64,000 nucleotides of DNA. It comes from Bacillota bacterium. Its GTDB lineage: Bacteria; Bacillota; Clostridia; Christensenellales; UMGS416. Numbering within the stretch: the stretch's first letter is position 1; every line of letters starts with the position of its first letter. Location: assembly GCA_023398815.1 (NCBI GenBank), contig JAEWRW010000014.1, forward strand, positions 19,581-83,580. Direction: 5' to 3'. The translations under genes and the position numbers were made by a program. Positions 16,460 to 25,060 of this stretch are shown piece after piece. Below the pieces are notes generated by a model that did no database searches, had not been told where the DNA came from, and saw only the letters and a program-made list of their open reading frames with translations.

Positions 16460-16921
16460 CTACAGCAGCTTCGCCACGTAGTACCCGTAGATGGGTTTCC
16501 CGGCAAACTCCGGGTGTACCGATTGCCCCCGCATCACGGCCGGGCACAGGCAGTAGCCCAGCGCCTTCCACATGGGGATGGCCTCCACCTTGTCCTCACT
16601 GCTCCACGCGCGTATCTGCCGGAACCCGACCTGCCGCGCCCAGTTTTCCCCCGCGTCCACCAACGCGCGAGCCACGCCCCGGCGGCGGTATCCTTCCGCC
16701 ACTTCGATCACGTCGATGTAGGCATCGCTGTCGTCAGCCAGCGGTGGGGGATAGTCCAGCGGGTAGAGGGAAATCACGCCAATCGGTTCCTTTCCATCGA
16801 GCGCGACCAGGGTGATTTCCTCCGGGCCATCTCGCAGGCAGCCGTAGGTCTCCAGCCAGTCACCAAAGGCTGTCACCAGTGCCTGACGGAGCGCTTTGTC
16901 CATGGGGCGGATATCAATCAT
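16460..16921 (-). CDS. GNAT-family N-acetyltransferase
   Basis: 153 aa. The GNAT acetyl-CoA site is visible in YIDVIEVAEGYRRRGVARAL (R/Q-x-x-G-x-G/A equivalent RRRGVA), with the C-terminal MWKALGYCL helix-strand. It ends converging on the ispH-rpsA terminator. It is the most downstream member of a minus-strand accessory group (16460-19238). Substrate unknown. Confidence 0.8.
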   Translation of the reverse strand: MIDIRPMDKALRQALVTAFGDWLETYGCLRDGPEEITLVALDGKEPIGVISLYPLDYPPPLADDSDAYIDVIEVAEGYRRRGVARALVDAGENWARQVGFRQIRAWSSEDKVEAIPMWKALGYCLCPAVMRGQSVHPEFAGKPIYGYYVAKLL

Positions 16922-17005
16922 GGTTTCGCCTCCCTCGCTCGTTGCTTCTCAGCTTACCGCCGTCAGCGGCCCGCCACAAGGGAGAGAATGGGTGAAGAGA
17001 AACGA

Positions 17006-17589
17006 TCAGAAGCTGGGGCAGGCGGCGTTCTCCGCCTGCCGTTGGGCCTCCGCCCACGCATCAGGGAAGGTCGCAGCCACAAACCCTGCCATTGGGTGTT
17101 CCCCTTTGAGGAGCTCCAACCTCCGGATGGCATTGAGTACCATTCGGTGGTCACTCGTCCGGCGCTCGGGGGTCAGGTTCTCATAGCGGTGGAGGAGCCG
17201 TTCCCCCTGCCGCTCAAACAGCAGGATGCATTCCAACGCGTCGGGTACGTATTCGGTGCCCACGATGGGCACCGGCTCCCGCGACACTACCGCGTGACGG
17301 ATTGTGGTCTTTTCGTCCATCTCGAAGGGCCCTTCACAGGTGTACAGGCATCCAGCAACGCCCCGGTAATACGTCTCCAAACCATGGGGGAAGGACTCGA
17401 AATAGACCGGCAGGCCGTCCTCCTGAATTTCGAAGGTCATCCATTTAAACGGGCGGTTCCACAGGTAGAGAGATTACAACGCCTTGTTGGTGGAGAGATA
17501 CACACAGGGGTAGGAGAGGTTGGACAATGGGTTGGCAAATGGACGCAGGACGGTAGATCCCGCACGATGGTGCCGTGGTAGGCGAGCAT
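17006..17589 (-). pseudogene. Broken YHGT-motif protein (frameshift plus nonsense)
   Basis: An intact relative would start MLAYHGTIVRDLPS (ATG at 17589), run through RPFANPLSNLSYPCVYLSTN, then SLYLWNRPFKWMTFEIQEDG and the open frame ending at 17006. In this sequence the frame is lost after ...RDLPS (one base missing in a short C run near 17546), and the recovered frame has a TAA between KAL and SLYLW. The last 144 codons (ATG 17440) remain open but lack their own ribosome site. The YHGT...YLSTN pattern recalls ADP-ribosyltransferase-like folds, but that is only an impression. About 194 aa when whole; function unknown. Confidence 0.7.
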
Positions 17590-17635
17590 GGCGATCCTCC
17601 CTTTTCGCGTGGTGTAGGACAGCTGGAGCGAGGGC

Positions 17636-18760
17636 CTACCGCCCAAAAGTGTTGTGCCCACAGGAGTCAGCCGCGGGGACTGACCGGCAATCCACCTCCA
17701 TCCTGCCCACGGTGAACGGCAGGTGCGGGTAGGTGCGGGTGCCGCAGTGTATGAAGCCCAGCTCCTCGTACCAGCGGCGCAGGCGGGCATTTTCCTCAAT
17801 GATGCCGATGGTCAGCGCGGTGGCGCCCAGGCGGCTAGCTTCCCCCCGTGCGAACTCCACCAATGCCCGGCCCACCCCGTGGTGGCGGCAGGCGGGTAGC
17901 ACCGCCAGTTTCTGCAGCTCCCACACGCCATTCCCCTGGTCGGCCAGCTGCAGGCAGCCCACCAACTGCCCATCCACCCACGCGCCGTAGAACCGCACAC
18001 CCTGTTCCCATTCCCGCTGCAGTCGCTCCAGGGTCACAAAGGCGGCGTTGGTCGGGCAGTTTTCAGCCGTCAGGCCAAACTCCGCCGCCACCCTGGCAAA
18101 GCCGGCATGGAGCACTTTCAGACAAGCGGGCAAGTCGTCCTGCGTCAGGGGAGCAACCCGCAGGGGTGAAGAACTGGGGTCAGTGCGTGGCTCCAGATTA
18201 CCGCTCTCCCGCACATACTCCCGCCGTGTGATGGCGTAGCAGACCTCGCCATCGGGCTCTTTGCCCTCCAGCGCGAAGCGCCGTACCGTGTCAGCCCGGC
18301 GCAGGGGGGACTTGGCCAGCACCCGACCCGACCGTTCATTGGCGGCCCGGTGGAAGGCCTCCAGCCGCTCAAACCCCGCGTGGCGGAAAGTGGCGTCCGC
18401 CACGGCGGCCAGTGCCTCCCCGGCGTAGCCGTGGCCCTGAAAGGCTTGCCCGATGCAGTACTCAATCTCGGCGGTGGCGACGTCCTCATACACCCGGCAG
18501 AACGCGATCTGCCCAATGTTGGTGCCAGATTGCCGCTCCACAATGGCCCAGCGGTAGAAGGCTGGGTTGGCGTATTGTGGTACCCATTGCCCCAGCAGAC
18601 GCGCCACATCCACCGCGGTGGGGTAGGTGGGCTCACCATACTCCCGCTGCACGGCGGCGTCGGCCGCCCAGTGGCGCAGCATGTCCGGCCCGTCTAGTAG
18701 CTGGAAGGGCCGTAGCCGCAGCCGCTCGGTCTCCAAGGGGAGCGTTCCGCAGTGCTTCAT
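17636..18760 (-). CDS. Tandem double-GNAT acetyltransferase
   Basis: 374 aa from ATG 18760, preceded by GGAGGGA; the longer open frame upstream has no such site. Residues about 1-175 are a RimJ/RimL-type GNAT (LPLETERLRLRPF; EYCIGQAFQGHGYAGEAL; NERSGRVLAKS). Residues about 190-345 are a second GNAT (LAVLPACRHHGVGRALVEFA; RLRRWYEELGFIHCGTRTYP). Both acetyl-CoA loops are intact. Such fusions are occasionally seen in Clostridia, and the two halves may share a substrate or dimerise internally. 16 nt downstream of the zincin-like gene. Confidence 0.8.
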   Translation of the reverse strand: MKHCGTLPLETERLRLRPFQLLDGPDMLRHWAADAAVQREYGEPTYPTAVDVARLLGQWVPQYANPAFYRWAIVERQSGTNIGQIAFCRVYEDVATAEIEYCIGQAFQGHGYAGEALAAVADATFRHAGFERLEAFHRAANERSGRVLAKSPLRRADTVRRFALEGKEPDGEVCYAITRREYVRESGNLEPRTDPSSSPLRVAPLTQDDLPACLKVLHAGFARVAAEFGLTAENCPTNAAFVTLERLQREWEQGVRFYGAWVDGQLVGCLQLADQGNGVWELQKLAVLPACRHHGVGRALVEFARGEASRLGATALTIGIIEENARLRRWYEELGFIHCGTRTYPHLPFTVGRMEVDCRSVPAADSCGHNTFGR

Positions 18761-18776
18761 TCGTTCCCTCCGTCCG

Positions 18777-19238
18777 TCAGGCGTTCGTGTCGTCAGGTTT
18801 GCCCCATTCTTCGTCGGCCTGTCGTTGTATCCTGCCGTAGGACACGCTTTTGTCTTCGACACCCAGCTCCACATAGCCGCGGGTCAGGTCCTCGGCCGTC
18901 GTCTCCAGCAGCTCCATAAACTGGTCATAGGCAAAGGCCAGCTTGGGGTCACTCTCATCCTCGCCATACACCGCGTGCAGCAGCGATTCGATCATCTGAT
19001 CCATGCCCCAGAGCTTGATGTGAAGCAGTTCGTGGACGATCACCGCCTCCAGGTTGGTCTGTTTGGGGTTGCAGGCGTTGAGCAGCAGGATGGCTGTCCG
19101 GTCGGTTTGGTCAATCTTCACGTCCCCGGTCTTGCGCCATTCCCGGGTCACCTGTTCCAGCTTGATGCTCCAATCCCTCAGGCGCAAAACGGCCTGCCAT
19201 TTGCTGAGGATGTCCTCGAGTTGCCGTTGGTCGTACAT
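18777..19238 (-). CDS. Zincin-like protein with HELLH motif
   Basis: 153 aa from ATG 19238 (GGGAGG upstream). LEAVIVHELLHIKL (about residues 63-76) is a gluzincin/SprT-like H-E-x-x-H zinc site; no further obvious third ligand. The N-terminal half (LSKWQAVLRLRDWSIKLEQ) resembles the start of small phage and conjugative-element metallopeptidase-like proteins. No signal peptide, so probably cytosolic. It opens the minus-strand accessory operon containing the tandem GNAT. Activity is unproven. Confidence 0.65.
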   Translation of the reverse strand: MYDQRQLEDILSKWQAVLRLRDWSIKLEQVTREWRKTGDVKIDQTDRTAILLLNACNPKQTNLEAVIVHELLHIKLWGMDQMIESLLHAVYGEDESDPKLAFAYDQFMELLETTAEDLTRGYVELGVEDKSVSYGRIQRQADEEWGKPDDTNA

Positions 19239-19448
19239 GGTAGCCTCCCTGGTGCCGTTTCCCAGATGATAGCACGAAATGATGACGCTGTCATGGCGCT
19301 GGCAGGGCAGCGGGCGAGCGTCGGGGCATCGCTGCGGGCGGGGTACGACTGCCTGCTGCGCTGAATCGTTGCATTGTAAAAACGAACTTTGAAGGTACTT
19401 GAATTTATGGTGCCTTTATGATTAGATGGAGACATTGTGGAGGTAGGT

Positions 19449-20660
19449 ATGGAAGCACAGCCGTTGGAATGCGTCGCTCAACCGCAGGAGCCCACCAAAA
19501 TCTGGAACGCCATGTTCCTGAGCATCTTCTTCGCCAACATGGCGATGAACCTGGGGATGTTCATGAGCAACTCGCTCCTGTCGGTCTATGCGGATTCCCT
19601 GGGGGCCTCGTCCGTTGTGGTTGGCATGCTGGTCAGTACCTTTGCGGTGTCGGCCATTCTGTTCCGACTGATCGCCGCCCCGCTCATGGATACCTACAAC
19701 CGCAAGTACATCGTCATCATTGCGATGATCACCCTTGCCGTTTCTTTCTTTGGGTACAGCCTGTCGCGCAACGTCCCCGGGCTCATGGCGTTCCGCTTGC
19801 TGCAGGGTGCCGGCATGGCGTTTGGGAACGCATGCTGCCTTGCCATGGTGTCGGAGACATTGCCGAAGGCACAATATGGAACCGGCATTGGCTATTACTC
19901 GCTGGCGCAGGTAGTTTCTTCGGCCATCGGCCCATCCATTGGCTTGTGTTTGGTGAGCCTCGTCGGCTACTCGTGGACCTACGTCGTCAACGCCTGCATC
20001 CTGCTCATTGCTGCGGTTCTGGCGTCCCGCATTCGCATCCACTTCCGGCGTACCAAGCGGTTTCGCCTCACGTGGAGTGGCATGATCGCGCGGGAGGCGC
20101 TGCTGCCCACGTTTTTGCTGCTCTTTCTATCCATGGGGATGGCAGCGGTCAATTCCTTCCTCATCCTCTTTGCCAACGAGAATGGGATGTGCAAGCACGT
20201 TGGTCTATACTTCACCGTCTCCGCACTGACGATGGTGTTCACGCGCCCCATCGTGGGGAAGCTGACCGATAAATTTGGGTTGGTCAAGGTGTGGGTGCCG
20301 GCCCTGCTGTGAAATGTGATTGCGTTTTTCATCACCAGTGTGGCCGACAACATCTGGCTGTTGCTGCTGTCATCCTTCATCTCGGCGTTTGGGTTTGGCC
20401 CGGTGCAGCCAGCCGTGCAGACGCTGACGATGAAGTCGGTGAGCAATGACCGGCGTGGTGCGGCCAGCAGCACCAATTTCATCGGTATGGATCTGGGCAG
20501 TCTCATCGGCCCGACCTTGGCCGGCACGATCGCCGAGTCATTTGGCTATGCGGTCATGTGGCGCGTCATGGTCATCCCGTTCTTCATTTCCATGGCGCTG
20601 GTGGTCTTCTTCCGTGGCACCATCGGCCGGGTTGAGCGCGACTTCCAGGCCAAGGTATAG
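19449..20660 (+). pseudogene. MFS transporter interrupted by an in-frame TGA
   Basis: A 403-residue major-facilitator frame from ATG 19449 (GGAGGT upstream) with about 12 TM segments. It is interrupted after codon 287 by TGA (20310-20312), and the same frame continues uninterrupted to 20660 with TM segments 9-12 (FISAFGFGPVQPAVQTLTMK). Conserved features include the motif-A-like loop AAPLMDTYNRKYIV and the symmetric GKLTDKFGLVKV just before the stop. Neighbouring genes use TGA as a normal stop, so recoding is unlikely. A drug or sugar efflux role is possible, not determinable. Confidence 0.8.
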
Positions 20661-20689
20661 CAGTGAGCGGGCCGCACATACCCGTCCCG

Positions 20690-21157
20690 TCACTCGCCGT
20701 CGTAATACTCCGCCTGGTCGCTTGTTTTGTAGAGTTGATCGGTGCTCTTGCCCCAAACCCCGATTTTCCCTGAATCGGGATAGAAACACACTTCCAGGTC
20801 GTTGACCGTGTCAAAATCCAAGTAGACCAACGGTTCGGTTTGGGAGGGGTTCGTCATCTTGTGGGCCCCCGTCTCATCCGCCGGGAAGAACACAAAATGC
20901 CCGGCGCTGACGGTTTGCTCGCCCTCCGGGGTTCGCAGGGTGCCCGTCCCGCTCAGGATGTAGTAACACTCCTCGTTCTTCACGTGGTGGTGATAGGGGA
21001 AGGCCGACTTGCCTGGCGGGATGGAATACAGGGCGACCTGGCACTGCTGCGCGGCCCCTTTGGGGATGAGAATGCGCCGGTCGTAGGCAAAGCCCTCGTG
21101 TTCCTCCCAATGCTTGCTGGGCACATCCATCGCTTTTGTCACAATCACTCCGCTCAT
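20690..21157 (-). CDS. Cupin-domain protein
   Basis: 155 aa from ATG 21157 (CAGGAGG upstream). Cupin motif 1 is FPYHHHVKNEECYYILSG (metal histidines and Glu) and motif 2 is GHFVFFPADETGAHKM. A C-terminal extension (VYLDFDTVNDLEVCFYPDSG) matches a common Clostridia cupin family. Probably a small-molecule isomerase, dioxygenase or binding protein; cytosolic. Converges on the MFS pseudogene. Confidence 0.82.
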   Translation of the reverse strand: MSGVIVTKAMDVPSKHWEEHEGFAYDRRILIPKGAAQQCQVALYSIPPGKSAFPYHHHVKNEECYYILSGTGTLRTPEGEQTVSAGHFVFFPADETGAHKMTNPSQTEPLVYLDFDTVNDLEVCFYPDSGKIGVWGKSTDQLYKTSDQAEYYDGE

Positions 21158-21462
21158 GGGGGGACCTCCTGTATGGGTTGTTCCCATTATAAGCGCAAGG
21201 GAGCCGTTGGGGGAATGGCTGTTTTGCTGCTGTGGACGCGGGACGACGGCGCGTCAACCGACGGGGCGGAATTTCAACAAAGAGAAAGCACGCTTTTCAA
21301 GGGCCCCGGCCTTGCGGTGCATGCCATGGCGAAGCGGCAACAGCGGATGTGAGCGGTTCCTTCGCGGCCCACTTGCCGGGCACCCTTTGGGCTTTGGAAT
21401 GTGCGCGGGCAAGTAGCGTTCCCCCTTCTGTTTGGGTGGGTGGCTCGAGCACGTCGATGTTG

Positions 21463-21491
21463 TGCACAGGGCGCTGCAATTGTGGTATACT
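21463..21491 (+). promoter_or_regulatory. Promoter of the ABC-2 exporter operon
   Basis: TGCACA (21463-21468, weak), 17-bp spacer, TATACT (21486-21491), 35 bp before the ATG at 21526. The rest of the 21158-21462 gap shows nothing I can support. Confidence 0.45.
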
Positions 21492-21525
21492 CTATGCGTT
21501 TAGCTTTTTTGTGCTAGGGGGATCC

Positions 21526-22449
21526 ATGACGGAAGCCATCATAACAAACAAGCTCTCCAAGAGCTATCCATCCGGCAAGAAGGCGGTGGATGGGATTGAG
21601 CTTGCCATCTCAGAAGGTCAGATCTTCGGGTTTCTGGGGCCAAACGGGGCGGGAAAGACCACCACGGTCAAGCTGTTGAGCGGCATGCTGCAGCCCACGG
21701 AAGGCCACTGCAGCGTTTACGGGGTCGATCCAGGCACACATCCCGAGCAGGTGCACGCCATGTCCGGCGTCGTCACCGAGCACGCGCAGATGTACGATCA
21801 GCTGACCGGTATCCAGAACCTGATCTTTTATGGCACGGTGTTCGGCCTCAGTGGCAAGGAAAGTGGGCAGCGAGCCCTGAAGCTGTTGAGCACGTTGGCA
21901 CTGACGGACGCAAAGGATCAAAAACTTGCTGCCTATTCCACTGGCATGCGCCAGCGGCTCTCGCTCGCCCGTGCGCTGATCCATGAGCCGAAGGTGTTGT
22001 TTCTGGACGAGCCGACCTCTGGACTGGACCCTGAGAGCGGACACAGTGTCAACGAGTTCATCAAGGCTCTCGCGCGAGACAAGGGCACGACGATTTTTCT
22101 GTGCACGCATCAACTTCGCTACGCCCAGGAAATCTGCACCGATTACGGGCTGATTGACGAAGGCCGCCTGCTTGCAAAAGGCACCCTGGAAGCACTTAGG
22201 GCCCAGGTATCCTCCGGTTTGACCGTCACGATCAAGGCAGACCGCTACCCGGATAACTTGGAATCCAAACGCACCGAAGGTGGCGCTTACGAGATTGACG
22301 TGCAAAGCGAAGCAGAGATCCCGGCCATTGTCAGGAGGATCGTCGATTCGGGCGGAGCGGTGTACCACGTATCGGCACGCCAGCCTTCGCTGGAGGAGAT
22401 CTACTTCACACTGATCGAGCGGCGCAAGGAAGGGAGCTCTTCGTTATGA
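21526..22449 (+). CDS. ABC transporter ATP-binding protein (ABC-2 exporter)
   Basis: 307 aa. Walker A GPNGAGKTT (about residues 38-46), Q-loop around VVTEHAQMYDQLTG, signature YSTGMRQRLSLARALI, Walker B VLFLDEPTSGLDPES, switch His in FLCTHQL. The C-terminal 80 residues are the extra regulatory domain typical of CcmA/NatA-like exporters. It overlaps the permease gene by 4 nt (ATGA), indicating a two-gene operon. Substrate unknown; NatAB-like Na+ or peptide/drug export are options. Confidence 0.92.
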   Translation: MTEAIITNKLSKSYPSGKKAVDGIELAISEGQIFGFLGPNGAGKTTTVKLLSGMLQPTEGHCSVYGVDPGTHPEQVHAMSGVVTEHAQMYDQLTGIQNLIFYGTVFGLSGKESGQRALKLLSTLALTDAKDQKLAAYSTGMRQRLSLARALIHEPKVLFLDEPTSGLDPESGHSVNEFIKALARDKGTTIFLCTHQLRYAQEICTDYGLIDEGRLLAKGTLEALRAQVSSGLTVTIKADRYPDNLESKRTEGGAYEIDVQSEAEIPAIVRRIVDSGGAVYHVSARQPSLEEIYFTLIERRKEGSSSL

Positions 22450-23237
22450 TCAGTTCGATGCAGGCAGCCCTCATCAAGAAGGATTTGCGGGCCGTGACAG
22501 CCAACAAGCGCGCGCTGCTGGTTCTTTTCATCGTTCCGCTGGTGATGATCGTGCTGTTGCCTTCTATCTTTATCCTCTCGATGGCGATGCCCACAAGCGA
22601 CTCCGGAGACCTTGAGCAAATGCTGGCGTTGTTGCCGGCCAGCGTCCGCACAGGCAGCTTAAGCCAGATGGTGGTGCAGCTGCTGCTCAACAACATCCTT
22701 CCGTTATTCTTCCTCATCATACCAGTCATGGTGGCTTCGGTCACTGCCGGGAGTTCCTTTGTAGGCGAGAAGGAAAAGCGCACCCTGGAAACACTGCTGT
22801 ACAGCCCGCTCAACTTGCGGCAGATTTTCACCGCGAAGGTGTTGGCTTCCTTTATTCTGAGCATGGCGGTTGCTTTGGTTTCGTTTGTCCTAATGCTGTT
22901 CGTGGTGGAAATCGAAACCAGGATTGCGCTCGGTTTCTTTATACTGCCTGGCATCAACTGGCTGATCCTGCTGCTATTCATTTCGCCTGCCATCGCCATG
23001 ATTGCAATCACACTGATCGTGCGGGGCTCTGCGAAGGCGCAGACGGCGGATGAAGCACAGCAGAAGGCCGTATTGCTGATCTTACCCGTTGTACTTCTGG
23101 CTGCCGGTCAGTTCTCCGGCGTCATGCTGATCGGACCGTTAGCGCTGCTTGGACTGGGCGTCGTATTGGTGGCAGTCGCGATTCTGGCCCTTCGTGGCTC
23201 GGTGGGCAAGTTTCAATATGAAATGCTACTGAAGTAA
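22446..23237 (+). CDS. ABC-2 type permease
   Basis: 263 aa. Six TM segments, with the first at about residues 22-44 and a run of four to five in the C-terminal two thirds. GSSFVGEKEKRTLETLLYSPL is the characteristic EKE/ERxxGTLE coupling motif of NatB/YhaP-type permeases. Works with the ATPase encoded just upstream. Confidence 0.9.
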   Translation: MISSMQAALIKKDLRAVTANKRALLVLFIVPLVMIVLLPSIFILSMAMPTSDSGDLEQMLALLPASVRTGSLSQMVVQLLLNNILPLFFLIIPVMVASVTAGSSFVGEKEKRTLETLLYSPLNLRQIFTAKVLASFILSMAVALVSFVLMLFVVEIETRIALGFFILPGINWLILLLFISPAIAMIAITLIVRGSAKAQTADEAQQKAVLLILPVVLLAAGQFSGVMLIGPLALLGLGVVLVAVAILALRGSVGKFQYEMLLK

Positions 23238-23628
23238 GCGTCCATTTTTATTGCAACCACAGCGGCCACGCTCTTAGCCGTTTCCTGCGGGTTTCCCGGG
23301 AGTTCCTCTCGCTATCCAAGGCGAAACCGGATACGAACGTTTTGTCCACCGGGATACTTGGAAACGGGAAAGGAACGAAATGAGCTGTGCATCAATGGGT
23401 GCAATGGTTAGCAAGTGGTTTCAGTTTCGTTGAATACTCAATCTTCCCGTTGTGCCCGGTGGATGGACAGCACATTTCCCGTCTTCTGGGTTGACGTTGA
23501 TACGGTTTTCTGGAACGCATCCTGCGCGCTGGACGGGTCTCCCGCAGGGAGTGGCGTCCGTTTGGAATGCTCACGCAGCGCCTGCCCATTGGGGGACGCA
23601 AAACCTTCCGCGAGAGGGGCGGCGATGA
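23238..23628. other. Intergenic gap, no gene recognised
   Basis: 391 bp between the ABC permease and the lipase pseudogene. Open frames exist on both strands but none has a ribosome site, a plausible start or a recognisable product. No tRNA, riboswitch or strong terminator is apparent. Confidence 0.5.
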
Positions 23629-24953
23629 ATGAAGACACTGATCCGGATTCTGAACGCGGCACTCGTATTTTTGGCCGCCAATTCGGTTGGCCTGCCATGG
23701 GTGCGGAGCCATTGGTACAGCACAGTAGTGCTGGCCGTTTGTTTTATGCTCATCAATCTGTTTCCCTCCCTGCACAACCGCAAGCTGTCCACGACAAGGC
23801 TGCGGATTTGTGCGGATGGCTGCGAGCTCCTCATCGTCTTTCTGCTTTCAACGGTATTTTCCCTGGGGTATGTTGCGTATCTGGCGGTGGACGGGTTCTC
23901 CGGCTTGGCCTCTTCCTGGGTGGCTTGGTTGTTGGTTGCCATCGCCGCCGAGGCCATCGTGTTTTGGAATGGCATCCTCCGCGTCTATCTCACCTCCGCC
24001 CAGCTCTTCCTCAAATGGCGGCTCATCGGCCTCTTCTGCGGCTGGGTTCCTGTGGCAAACATCGTTGTCCTGCTCAAGATCATCGGCATCGCTGGGAGAG
24101 AAGCGGCCTTTGAGAGCAACAAAATCCTCGTCGACCGAGCACGCGAGAACGAGCGGATCTGCCAGACCAAGTACCCGCTGGTGCTGTGCATGGCGTGTTT
24201 TTCCGAGATTTCAAGTATCTGAACTACTGGGGCAGGATTCCGGAGGCACTCAAGCGCAACGGTGCCGTGGTGTACTATGGCAATCAGCAGTCGGCGGCGT
24301 CGGTGGCGGAGAGTGGCAGGGAACTCTGTGAACGAATCCGCCGGATTGTGCAGGAGACCGGGTGCGGCAAGGCCAACCTCATTGCCCACTCCAAGGGCGG
24401 CCTGGACTGCCGTTATGCCATCAGCCAACTGGGGGCGGGGGAGTTGGTGGCGTCGCTCACCACCGTCAATACCCCACACCGCGGGTGCCTGTTTGCCGAG
24501 TATTTGCTCTCCAAACTTCCCGAGCGGTCCCAGCTTTTTATGGCGCAGAAGTACAACACGGCGCTCAAAGCCTTCGGGGATGACCAGCCGGACTTCATGG
24601 AGGCCGTTCACGGCCTGACTGCCGCCGCCTGCAAGGAATTCAACGCTGCCGTGCCGGATTGCCCTGACGTGTATTATCAGAGCGTCGGCTCCCGGCTCAA
24701 TCGGGCGTCCAGCGGCCGCTTTCCGTTGAATTTCTCCTATCCCCTTGTAAAGGCGTTCGACGGCCCCAACGACGGCCTGGTCGCCGCCGGCTCCTTTGCC
24801 TGGGGGGAGCAGAGCGTCTTCCTGACCGTCGATGGGAAACGCGGCATCTCCCATGGGGACATGATCGACCTGAACCGGGAGAACATTGAGGGCTTTGACG
24901 TGCGGGAGTTCTATGTGGGCCTGGTGCAGGATCTGAAAAAGAGAGGGCTCTGA
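23629..24953 (+). pseudogene. Membrane-anchored alpha/beta-hydrolase (lipase) split by a frameshift
   Basis: Two overlapping frames (23629-24222 and 24186-24953) are parts of one gene of about 441 aa. The first gives four TM helices (residues about 5-165) and a linker ending ENERICQTKYPLVL; the second resumes at HGVFFRDFKYLNYWGRIPEA, a typical lipase oxyanion-hole region (HG). The nucleophile elbow is AHSKGG (LIAHSKGGLDCRYA), a variant of GHSxGG. Asp and His candidates lie in FDGPNDGLV and GISHGDMID. The shift fits loss of one base between 24185 and 24186. Probably a triacylglycerol-lipase-like enzyme anchored in the membrane, inactive unless this is a sequencing error. Confidence 0.8.
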
Positions 24954-24975
24954 TATCGAGGCTCCTAGACAATCC

Positions 24976-25004
24976 TTGACGCTGTGATTGGCAAGAAATA
25001 GAAT
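24976..25004 (+). promoter_or_regulatory. Promoter of the enolase-superfamily gene
   Basis: TTGACG (24976-24981), 17-bp spacer, TAGAAT (24999-25004), 56 bp before the ATG at 25061. Confidence 0.65.
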
Positions 25005-25060
25005 TGCCTTGGCTGGGTGATGCGAAGCTCACAAGCCAGCCCACGGAGAGGAGACAACCG

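Noticed and set aside
14749..16506. 585-codon minus frame opposite ispH-rpsA
   Set aside because: Antisense shadow of a well-identified fusion gene; no ribosome site or domain.
20316..20660. Separate small membrane protein gene after the MFS stop
   Set aside because: Same frame as the MFS gene with continuous TM topology and no ribosome site; it is the C-terminal part of one broken gene.
16460..24953. The accessory stretch as a defence island or phage
   Set aside because: No nuclease, methylase, integrase, phage structural or toxin-antitoxin gene is visible; it is a set of acetyltransferases, transporters and lesions.
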